Positions 1 through 6,517 of a DNA stretch of 10,428 nt are shown here, in pieces. Numbering within the stretch: position 1 is the stretch's first letter; the number at the start of each line of letters is the position of its first letter. The stretch is from JBCDCU01 sp039180865. GTDB lineage: Bacteria > Pseudomonadota > Alphaproteobacteria > Rhizobiales > JACESI01. A program made the position numbers and the translations under genes. Under the pieces are notes generated by a model. That model saw nothing but the letters and a program-made list of their open reading frames with translations, searched no databases and was not told the origin of the DNA. Location: positions 1 through 10,428 of the forward strand of contig JBCDCZ010000163.1 in assembly GCA_039180865.1 (NCBI GenBank). The letters run 5' to 3'.

Positions 1-44
1 CCATCAGTTTAGCGTAAAAATCGCTTGCCAGCTTGTTCACTTCA

Positions 45-590
45 CCTATCGACCCTGCTCTTTATTCCTAGCAAACAATTCTCATAAGGTACGGGAAAAC
101 CGTTAACATGCGGTTCCTGAGTACCGTGACATTCGATAGAGGGGATTAGGCGGGGGCGGTGACGTGATGGAACGTATCGATCTATGGCTTTCGCCACCTG
201 TATTTGCGGAAAACGCGAGCTATACGGTCGTGTTTCTCGAGGCGAGTGCTGCGACACAAGGATTAAGCCTGTCCCCCTTAACTTATTTGGGCTGTGAACG
301 TATGTGCCCGCGCCCCAAAACAAGAGGGGTGGGGCGGGACGGGCGCAATCCGCTGCTTGGGTACCGGATGGTTCGTACAGCTCACGTCTGAACAAGCGGA
401 GTTTTCTCGCTGGATCCCGGGTCCGGCCCGGGAGACGTGAGGAGAGAGCCTTCGCAACTTTGGGATTCTCTGTGTTGAACTGCCGGGCCTTCGATGCCTG
501 CCACGTTGCCCCATAATTTCCACTTCGTTTCCTGGCCCCAGTACGAATTGAGGCCAGGGCCCGGTAAAAGCCATCAACGGACGTCCGGGC
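45..590 (-). ncRNA. Candidate large structured RNA next to the tRNA-Ser genes (unrecognised)
   Basis: This stretch of about 550 bases holds no believable protein but many long inverted repeats. Pairings seen: 46-52/133-139 (7 bp) enclosing 88-92/121-125 and 98-102/111-115; 185-188/193-196; 227-230/252-255 around 236-239/243-246; 306-316/331-344 (11 bp with a 3-nt bulge); 381-389/433-441 (9 bp) enclosing two hairpins as a three-way junction; 531-537/552-558 (7 bp); 559-564/585-590 (6 bp). The minus strand is preferred because the 185-196 hairpin then has a GAAA (GNRA) tetraloop and the adjacent tRNAs lie on that strand. I looked for the hallmarks of RNase P RNA, tmRNA, SRP RNA and group II intron domain V and found none. 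A small hairpin at 11-25 with a T-run in its loop lies past the proposed 3' end. Family unknown; both ends are approximate. Confidence 0.4.
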
Positions 591-622
591 GAACGTGAAC
601 TGCTTTGAATCCAGGAAGGAAT

Positions 623-709
623 TGGCGGCACGTACAGGATTCGAACCTGTGCAACCCGAAGGTCTCGACGGCGTAGCAAGCCGCTGCATTACCACTCTGC
701 CAACGTGCC
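623..709 (-). tRNA. tRNA-Ser(GCT)
   Basis: The minus strand folds into a complete class II tRNA of 87 nt including an encoded CCA (complement of 623-625). The acceptor stem is GGCACGT/ACGTGCC, with discriminator G as expected for serine. The D arm has a 3-bp GCA/TGC stem and a GG-containing loop. The anticodon stem is GCGGC/GCCGT, with loop TTGCTAC giving anticodon GCT, which reads AGC/AGU. A long variable arm with a GACC-TTCG-GGTT hairpin follows. The T arm is ACAGG-TTCGAAT-CCTGT. All parts are canonical. It lies 5 nt downstream of a second serine tRNA in the same orientation, so the two are probably cotranscribed. Confidence 0.93.
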
Positions 710-714
710 GGACT

Positions 715-812
715 TGGCGGGTGGAGTGGGATTCGAACCCACACGGCGTTTTTCAGCTTCTACGGTTTTCGAGACCGCTGTCGTTACCCAGAATCTTTCG
801 ACTTATCCACCC
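715..812 (-). tRNA. tRNA-Ser(CGA)-like, structurally atypical
   Basis: On the minus strand the acceptor GGGTGGA/TCCACCC pairs perfectly, the discriminator is G and CCA is encoded. The T arm GTGGG-TTCGAAT-CCCAC is perfect. The anticodon stem GCGGT/ACCGT closes loop CTCGAAA, giving anticodon CGA (Ser, UCG). Two parts are off. The D stem (GTCG/CGAC) begins one base later than normal and encloses a 15-nt loop, longer than usual. The 19-nt variable region forms almost no stem, although serine tRNAs normally have a firm one. The total of 98 nt is long. It may be a divergent functional tRNA, a tRNA carried by a mobile element, or one in decay. Its intact acceptor, T and anticodon arms argue against complete loss of function. 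Confidence 0.72.
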
Positions 813-829
813 GGAATCGTTCCCCCGCT

Positions 830-998
830 AGGAGGTTGTGATACTCAGTGATGATCGGTCGAAAATGAACACAGCGTTTGATCCTGAAAAGCACACCATA
901 GATTGGGTGCAGACTTTCAAATAAGGATCGACTTTGTCTCTGAAAATTTCCAGCTTGTCAATTCGAACCCAACAGGAACCATAAAAGGAGGTTTTGAT
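830..998 (+). repeat. Pair of Shine-Dalgarno-like direct repeats
   Basis: In the 203-bp gap between the GGDEF-EAL stop codon and the tRNAs, AGGAGGTTGTGAT (830-842) and AGGAGGTTTTGAT (986-998) match at 12 of 13 positions on the plus strand. Each looks like a strong ribosome-binding site, but no normally spaced ATG with a sizeable frame follows. The frame GTG 838 to TAA 924 (28 codons) starts only 2 nt after the first copy, and the second copy leads into 12 codons from a TTG. Otherwise the gap shows only an isolated TTGACA hexamer on the minus strand (961-956) with no good -10 at 17 bp. Function unknown; chance similarity is possible. Confidence 0.3.
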
Positions 999-1015
999 TC
1001 GAGTTCGAAACACCC

Positions 1016-3016
1016 TCACCCCGTTTGCGTGAGGTCCTCGCCAGTCTCAGACTCAGCGGCGAGCGCACGCGCGGGTGAATGCGCAGCCATAAAGGTCGCA
1101 TAGTCATTTGCAAAAAGCGGGCGGGACCATAAATAGCCCTGCCCCATATCAACCCCGAGCGCCTGAATGGCGTCGCACTGCTCAAATGTCTCGACGCCTT
1201 CAGCCACAGACCGGATTCCCATGCCGCGGGCAATTTCGGCAATTGCCGAGACGATCGAGCGGTCATGATCGTTCTCGCAGACGCCATCCACGAAAGAGCG
1301 GTCGATCTTGATTTCGCGCACCGGAAGATCCCGCAAATGGGAAAGCGAAGCGTGGCCGGTGCCGAAATCATCGAGTGAGATCTCGTAACCCTGACCGGCA
1401 AGGTGCTGCAGGATATCAGGCGCGCGCTCCGTACCGCGGCCCACAAAGCAGCCTTCCGTTACCTCAAGCACCAGATGATCGGCGAAAACACCGTACGCTG
1501 CGAGCGTTTCGACATTCTTCAAAAGAAGCTGCGGCGACTTCAATTCCACGGGGTGCACATTGATGGAGATTTTGCCGAAGTCCGCGCCGGTCTCGCGAAA
1601 GAGCGCCACGTCCTTGCCGACTTCACGGGCAATCAGGCTTGAAAGCTCGGATAAGAGCCCTCGCTCCGCCGCAATCGGCAGGAACCGGTCGGGCGAAACC
1701 GGACCGAGTTCCGGATCCGTCCAGCGCACCAGCGCCTCAGCACTTGTGATCCGGCCGGTTTCCATGGAAATCTTCGGCTGGTAGGCCATGCGGATATCGC
1801 CCGCCTTGATCGCACGGCGCAGGCCCTTTTCGATCTTGTCCGCATCGACAATGCGGGAATTCAGCGTCTGATCGAAGACGACGCACCGCAAACGGCCGAG
1901 TTCTTTCGCACGGTTCAAGGCAAGATCGGAATTTCTCAGGATCTCGCCTCCGTCCGTTGCATGGAGCGGGAAGGAACACGCGCCAATCGAGCCGCCCGGA
2001 TGGATTTGCTGACCGGCGATGCGCACCGGCTCCGACAGGTGCTTGATGAAGCCATTTGCAATATGGGTCGCTTTCCAGGCATCGCAGTCTTTCAGGAGGA
2101 TTGCGAATTCGTCGCCGCCAAGACGCGCCACGCAATCCTCGGGCGCGACGTTGTTATTGAGCCGCTCACCGATCACCGACAGGAGTTCGTCGCCGACCTG
2201 GTGACCGAAAAGATCGTTGATGTTCTTGAAGTGATCGAGGTCCATCATCAGGACGGTGAAGACACTGCCATTGGCTCTCGCTTCCTCGATCTCGTTCAAC
2301 AAGCGCTCGCGGAAGGCCTTGCGGTTCGGAAGACCCGTCACTGTATCGATATTGGCAAGTTTGTAATTGTTGTTTTTCGCCCGTTCGAGTTCTTTCACCG
2401 AAATGGAAAGCGCCCTTACCGAAACATCGCGCTCACGCGATGTGCCGCCGACGCTATAAGCAAAAAAGAACAGAAAGACCCAGTAGATGACGGCAAAAGA
2501 CGACAACGTCACCGTTTCGGGAAGGCCTGCCATGATGATCGCGATAAAGCAGCCACCAAGAACCACGCCGTTATAAGTGATGGCTGCAAGAAGCGCGCGA
2601 TGAAGCATGAAGGTGCCGCCTGCTCCCATGCCGACACACGCCAACAGCGCAAGAAGGCTGTGGGCTTCGCTGACGCCGCCGAACCCGGTCACGTATAGGG
2701 CAAGAACGGCCCAGGGAAGTGCCAGAAGCGCGGAGAAGAGCACAAGGCGGCCGGCGGCGCGCTTCGAGACCCGTGTCACGGTTTTCTTCGCCGCCGCCCG
2801 TGAGCGCGTGAAGATGAAGACACAGAACGCCAGGGTAAGCGCCCACCAGGTCACAATAAGCGGGTCGTATTGAGGAAACGTGCTTGCCAGGAACACCGTC
2901 GCATTGATCACCGTCACCGCGACACCGGCTTGTGTGTTGGTGACAACACTGCGGATGTCTTCCGGGCTTGGAAGCTGTGCCAGTGTTTTGCAAATATCTT
3001 TGGCGATCGATGTCAT
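1016..3016 (-). CDS. Membrane-anchored GGDEF-EAL cyclic-di-GMP signalling protein
   Basis: The protein has 666 residues from ATG 3016. About six hydrophobic helices fill residues 28-190 and form a membrane sensory module whose family I cannot name. A short linker follows, then a GGDEF domain at about 221-383 and an EAL domain at about 395-647. GGDEF (300-304) and the DLDHFKNIND segment are intact, so diguanylate cyclase activity is plausible. In the EAL domain the EAL triplet (427-429), EVTE, DDFGTG (549-554), the KID lysine (570) and EGVE (606-609) are present, as expected for an active phosphodiesterase. The RxxD inhibitory site five residues before GGDEF reads APED, so product inhibition through it is probably lost. 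A GTG 24 bp upstream (3040) is in frame, but it would put the start 10 bp from a palindrome. Neither start has a clear Shine-Dalgarno, so the start is uncertain. It appears to be a single-gene unit. Confidence 0.93.
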   Translation of the reverse strand: MTSIAKDICKTLAQLPSPEDIRSVVTNTQAGVAVTVINATVFLASTFPQYDPLIVTWWALTLAFCVFIFTRSRAAAKKTVTRVSKRAAGRLVLFSALLALPWAVLALYVTGFGGVSEAHSLLALLACVGMGAGGTFMLHRALLAAITYNGVVLGGCFIAIIMAGLPETVTLSSFAVIYWVFLFFFAYSVGGTSRERDVSVRALSISVKELERAKNNNYKLANIDTVTGLPNRKAFRERLLNEIEEARANGSVFTVLMMDLDHFKNINDLFGHQVGDELLSVIGERLNNNVAPEDCVARLGGDEFAILLKDCDAWKATHIANGFIKHLSEPVRIAGQQIHPGGSIGACSFPLHATDGGEILRNSDLALNRAKELGRLRCVVFDQTLNSRIVDADKIEKGLRRAIKAGDIRMAYQPKISMETGRITSAEALVRWTDPELGPVSPDRFLPIAAERGLLSELSSLIAREVGKDVALFRETGADFGKISINVHPVELKSPQLLLKNVETLAAYGVFADHLVLEVTEGCFVGRGTERAPDILQHLAGQGYEISLDDFGTGHASLSHLRDLPVREIKIDRSFVDGVCENDHDRSIVSAIAEIARGMGIRSVAEGVETFEQCDAIQALGVDMGQGYLWSRPLFANDYATFMAAHSPARALAAESETGEDLTQTG

Positions 3017-3049
3017 AATAAGAGCGGAGCCTGCTCTCACTTTTCAAAT

Positions 3050-3070
3050 GTAATACGATATTACAATATC
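3050..3070. promoter_or_regulatory. Overlapping palindromes upstream of the GGDEF-EAL gene (possible operator)
   Basis: GTAATACGATATTAC (3050-3064) has perfect 6-bp arms around a 3-bp centre. It overlaps GATATTACAATATC (3057-3070), which has perfect 6-bp arms around 2 bp. The centres lie about 6.5 bp apart and the site is 34 bp upstream of ATG 3016. On the minus strand it includes a -10-like TAATAT. The arrangement would suit a dimeric repressor overlapping the promoter. No regulator in the window is an obvious partner. Confidence 0.4.
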
Positions 3071-3346
3071 TTAAAACCGTTAATGCGCCGTTTGCGCCGA
3101 GTTGGTTTTCCTGCGGCAGGTCACCGCAGTTTGGTTGCAGATGGTAACTATCTTCGCGTTAAGATTGTCTTTTTTGGGCTGTTTTTTGCGGTTGCCGCTC
3201 ATCCGCCGGGGGATGTGTAGGTTTTTCTTACAAGAATAATTTGGATGGGAGCGCTTGGATCTGACCTATGGCGCGGAACACCCAGACTCTGCGCCCTTCA
3301 CTCAATCGGCATTTCGGCAGCGATCCATAACACCTTGAATGCCAAA

Positions 3347-3384
3347 GCATCCCCGGGCCAACGAGGCGCGTTGCCCGGGGATGC
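3347..3384 (-). terminator. Strong hairpin downstream of the STN receptor gene
   Basis: A 16-bp inverted repeat with a single-base bulge and a 5-nt loop begins GCATCCCCGGGC and ends GCCCGGGGATGC. It lies about 40 bp past the receptor stop codon. On the minus strand only a short T-rich stretch (TTTGG) follows, so it is not a textbook intrinsic terminator. Its stability and position make transcription termination or protection of the mRNA 3' end the likely role. Confidence 0.65.
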
Positions 3385-3424
3385 TGGAACGGGGCCTCAT
3401 CGAAGCCGCATCGCTCCCGTTTCT

Positions 3425-6289
3425 CTAAAACCTGATGCGTCCAACCACGCCGAAGCGCCGGGTCTGACCCGGTGTGACAAGAGCCGATTGCAGTGCTTCG
3501 GGAACGCCCAATCCCAAAGCATCAAGCACGGCCGCTCCAGCTGCCGGGTCTCCACCGCCCACAGCAGAAAGCGCACTTGGGGCAATCGTCGTTGCAAACC
3601 GTTCGTCAAACGCGTTTTCAATAAACCCGACAATGCTGAAGTTATCACCACGAATACCGGCCCGGAAATTCACGATGTCGTAACCGTCCAACGGAAGCGG
3701 CGTTTCACTGAAAGCGCCAACGAAATCCGTTCGCAAGCTGTATTCCGCCCTGATGAACCCTTTGATCCCCGGCAGGAGTTCTTTGGGGTGCTCATATTCT
3801 CCGATGGCACCGAATGTAACCCTTGGCGCATTGATAAGATCGCTGCCGACAATGCCGGGTGCTGAATCGAATTCCAGAACCTCGGTGTCGTTATAGCCGA
3901 CCTGTGTTTGCAGAATGAGACCCTCTAAGGGATTTGCCGAAACGCTCAATTCGCCGCCAATGCTGCGAGCCGATCCTGCATTGGCAAGTTCTGTTGCCGG
4001 CCCCGCAAGGGTTGTCGTTGTTATGACGGTTTGCAAATCCTCAAAATCGGTAAAGAATCCGGATCCTGCAATAGCAAGCTTATTGTCGAACAACCGGGCA
4101 CGAAAACCACCTTCGAAATTCGTGGTCGTCTCTTCATCGAATGTCGACACAATACCGCTCGTTGCTCCAAGAAGACCCGGAACAACGGTGACACCACCCG
4201 GCCTGAAACCGACGCCGAAGGAAAAGTACGTCGTGAAGCGGTCCGTCACATCATAGGAAATCGATGCCGACGGCGTGAGCGATGTGAAACTGATTTGCGT
4301 CGATGTCGTTGGGATTGGAACAAGTCCGGCCCCTGCGGCAGCGGCAAGGGTTGCAACGCCTGGCTCTGCAGCAATTGTTGTCGTATCGGCAATCCTGTCG
4401 AAACTGAACCGGAAGCCGCCGGTTAACGATAGTTTGCTGACCGGTTTCCACGTCAAGTCGCCATATAGGCTGTAGTTGAAGACATCCTGCTCTGTATCGA
4501 GCGTTGATGCGGAGTCGTCCGACACGAGAAGCGGAATGATCTGGTCAAGCGCAAAAACCTCAGGCGGAACGAGAACCCCGGTCGGCGGTAGTGGCAAAAG
4601 ACCGGCGGTCGGAAGCGGCGGTATCGGCGCGCCTGATGCTGCGACAAGCGCATTAAACGCGGCGACGTCTGCAACCGGAAGGCCGGTAAAAGGATTGATC
4701 GCCGTCGGATCAGGAAAAAGGGCCCCAAATGCGCCAAGCTGGACGACTGCATCCCCAAAAAAGTTGTCGTCGTCGGCCGTGAATTCGGAAAAATTGAAAC
4801 TCGTTCCGGCATTAAACGATATCGTGCCCGGTAGGTCGCCAAGTTCGAATTCATTGCTTTTATAAGAGAATTCCTGGGTGACCAGCGTACTTACGGTCAA
4901 AGTCGATCCGAAACTGATGTCGAGCGGCAAGTTATCCAGCCCGCCGACAGTGTCACTGTCGACCTCGCGGAAAGAGGTGTTAGATGAAAATTCGCCCAAC
5001 TCGGTTTCATAGGTGAATTCCAATCGACTGAAGAGCGTTTGAATGTTGAGCTGATCTATATCGCCTTCAAAATTGATCGGGTCATCGAGCCCAAGCGTAT
5101 CCAGCGGGACAAGATTGAAATCATCGAGTTTGTTGCCGTCGAAACTGAACGTTGCGTCAATCGTAAGACCGTTAATCGGTTTTGACTGCAGGCTAGCTCG
5201 CACCCCTGCATTGTCGCCGGTGTTCTCGCCGTCGGGAAAATCAACAAATCCCTCTGTCGCGCCGCCAAAGGCCACGATACGGGCATTCAATAGATCGTCC
5301 TCAAAGATCGGTACATTCAGGACTGCGGTCGCCTGCCCGTCGACACGCGATCCAACCTCCGTTTCAAGCGATCCTTCAAACTCGCCCGTTGGTTTGTTGG
5401 TCACGATATTGACGGCCCCTGCCGTCGTTGAACGGCTGAACCCGGTCGTTTGCGGCCCGAGAAACACTTCTATCGCCTGACTATCGACGAGTTGCGAATT
5501 GAGGCCGTTGACAAAGCCGGCGCCACTCACCAGCGGTGCACCGTCAAGGAAAAAACCGACTGACGGCGCACTCGAATCCACATTGCCGAGCGCACTGCTG
5601 ATCCCGCGGACCGTTACTTGAAAGCCGGATGCGCCGGAATTTCCCGTCACATTCAAATTCGGCGTCTGGTTCAGCGCATCCGAAATCCGTCTGACGTTGC
5701 GCTTTTCCAATTCTTCATCGTCGAGCACGACAATGGTTTGCGGTGCTTCGAAGTCAATTGTGTTGGCCCCTTGCGCACCGGTTGCATTCGGATCGACCGG
5801 TTGCCCCCCGGAAAGCACGACCTCGCTTAAAACCGTGTCACTTTCCGTTGCAGCCTGGGCGACCACCACACCGGCAGCGCCAATATCCCGGATACCGAGG
5901 CCTGTATCTTTTAAAAGACGGCGCAAGGCTTCTTGCGGTGAAAACAAACCGACAAGGCCTTTCGTCTGAAGTCCTGAAACAACCCGCGAACTGAACGATA
6001 TCCGCACACCACCCTGCTGCCCAAGAAGGATCAACGCTTCGCGCAGCGAGCCCGCCGGAATATTGAAGTCTTTTGTGACACCGGGAACGGCGACCGGATA
6101 ACTCTGTGTGCTGTGCGCATGCACCCGCAGAATTCCGAGATCCGGATCGACTTCTGCAAGACTGGCATCTGCCCCGGTTGTTTTTGCTGCGATCAGAGCC
6201 GGTACGAACGCCACGCCCCACATTGTTCTACCAAGCCCCCGAGCCGACAGATTGTATTTCAGTCTTTTGCGCAATTGGTGCACCACCAT
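3425..6289 (-). CDS. TonB-dependent outer-membrane transducer with STN signalling domain (FecA-like)
   Basis: The protein has 954 residues from ATG 6289. A basic stretch and hydrophobic segment at about 10-42, ending near ADA, form a Sec signal peptide. An STN domain follows at about 72-143 (FNIPAGSLREAL...), then a linker with DTVLSEVVL that may serve as the TonB box, the plug at about 176-298 (DALNQTPNL, VRGI, GAVNIVTNKP), and a barrel ending in GRIRF with the terminal Phe of outer-membrane proteins. STN domains contact FecR-type regulators in the periplasm, and a fecR-like gene lies just upstream, so this is the likely signal-transducing receptor. An in-frame TTG (6310) and ATG (6295) lie upstream, but GGAGA (6300-6296) is spaced for ATG 6289. 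The substrate, probably a ferric chelate or another large nutrient, is not readable. A 17-residue Pro/Leu-rich loop falls in the barrel at roughly 570. Confidence 0.94.
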   Translation of the reverse strand: MVVHQLRKRLKYNLSARGLGRTMWGVAFVPALIAAKTTGADASLAEVDPDLGILRVHAHSTQSYPVAVPGVTKDFNIPAGSLREALILLGQQGGVRISFSSRVVSGLQTKGLVGLFSPQEALRRLLKDTGLGIRDIGAAGVVVAQAATESDTVLSEVVLSGGQPVDPNATGAQGANTIDFEAPQTIVVLDDEELEKRNVRRISDALNQTPNLNVTGNSGASGFQVTVRGISSALGNVDSSAPSVGFFLDGAPLVSGAGFVNGLNSQLVDSQAIEVFLGPQTTGFSRSTTAGAVNIVTNKPTGEFEGSLETEVGSRVDGQATAVLNVPIFEDDLLNARIVAFGGATEGFVDFPDGENTGDNAGVRASLQSKPINGLTIDATFSFDGNKLDDFNLVPLDTLGLDDPINFEGDIDQLNIQTLFSRLEFTYETELGEFSSNTSFREVDSDTVGGLDNLPLDISFGSTLTVSTLVTQEFSYKSNEFELGDLPGTISFNAGTSFNFSEFTADDDNFFGDAVVQLGAFGALFPDPTAINPFTGLPVADVAAFNALVAASGAPIPPLPTAGLLPLPPTGVLVPPEVFALDQIIPLLVSDDSASTLDTEQDVFNYSLYGDLTWKPVSKLSLTGGFRFSFDRIADTTTIAAEPGVATLAAAAGAGLVPIPTTSTQISFTSLTPSASISYDVTDRFTTYFSFGVGFRPGGVTVVPGLLGATSGIVSTFDEETTTNFEGGFRARLFDNKLAIAGSGFFTDFEDLQTVITTTTLAGPATELANAGSARSIGGELSVSANPLEGLILQTQVGYNDTEVLEFDSAPGIVGSDLINAPRVTFGAIGEYEHPKELLPGIKGFIRAEYSLRTDFVGAFSETPLPLDGYDIVNFRAGIRGDNFSIVGFIENAFDERFATTIAPSALSAVGGGDPAAGAAVLDALGLGVPEALQSALVTPGQTRRFGVVGRIRF

Positions 6290-6517
6290 CCCCATTCTCC
6301 GTTCCGGCAATTGCCGAGTTCACGAAGCCCGGCAGCACTGTGGTCACCACATGCTTGAACCGGGCCATCGCAACGGAGTCGGATGGCGTGGGGGCTCTGT
6401 TCAAAAAAAGAAAAGCCTGGAAATTACTGTTGCGTATCAGCAACATATGAGGGGGCGAGCTTTTTAAGCGAGAGCGACACGATCTCGAACCGGCTGATGT
6501 TTGTTCAAACATTGCCG
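6290..6517 (-). promoter_or_regulatory. Leader of the STN receptor gene with several palindromes
   Basis: The 228-bp gap after the fecR-like gene is long for a simple operon junction and probably carries the receptor's own promoter. Palindromes seen: ATGTTTGTTCAAACAT (6497-6512, perfect 7-bp arms, just after the fecR-like stop); TGTTGC...GCAACA (6428-6445); TGTGG-TCA-CCACA (6339-6351); and CGGCAATTGCCG (6305-6316), which sits just upstream of the ribosome-binding site. A T-rich tract on the minus strand (6414-6403) begins about 13 bases after the 6428-6445 hairpin, so it is a poor terminator. I found no clear FecI-type -35 GGAAAT on the minus strand. Confidence 0.4.
6296..6300 (-). promoter_or_regulatory. 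Ribosome-binding site that sets the receptor start
   Basis: GGAGA on the minus strand lies six bases before ATG 6289, the usual Shine-Dalgarno spacing. It is too close to ATG 6295 and lies inside the frame that would begin at TTG 6310. It therefore favours the ATG at 6289. Confidence 0.65.

Larger units (their letters stand above)
3017..3424. other. Gene-free stretch between the GGDEF-EAL gene and the STN receptor
   Basis: I see no credible gene here; the frames on both strands look like chance. It holds an AGAGC...GCTCT inverted repeat right before ATG 3016 (within 3019-3037), two overlapping palindromes at 3050-3070, and two six-base T tracts on the plus strand (3170-3175 and 3182-3187) whose centres are 12 bp apart, which could bend DNA slightly. 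The strong terminator-like hairpin at 3347-3384 closes the receptor unit. The promoter of the GGDEF-EAL gene must lie here, but I cannot place convincing -35/-10 boxes. Confidence 0.5.

Noticed and set aside
42..695. A 217-codon open frame on the minus strand
   Set aside because: It starts inside the tRNA-Ser(GCT) gene, runs through the inverted-repeat block, and its translation is rich in Arg, Pro and Ser with no domain character. It looks like a chance frame in GC-rich, structured DNA.
956..961. TTGACA hexamer on the minus strand as a tRNA promoter -35 box
   Set aside because: The hexamer at 17-bp spacing is GACAAA, unlike a -10 box, and the site is about 145 bp from the first tRNA.
950..980. 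A T-arm-like GGGTTCGAATTGACA on the minus strand that could mark a third tRNA
   Set aside because: Flanking bases do not pair in the normal T-arm register, and no acceptor or anticodon arm can be placed around it.
828..1019. A 63-codon minus-strand frame overlapping the GGDEF-EAL stop as GTGA
   Set aside because: The overlap is tempting, but there is no ribosome-binding site, the product shows no motif, and base composition differs from the nearby gene. It also spans both Shine-Dalgarno-like repeats. Not enough for a gene call.
1961..2698. A 245-codon plus-strand frame
   Set aside because: It lies entirely antisense to the well-supported GGDEF-EAL gene and has no domain character. It mirrors the codon bias of the real gene.
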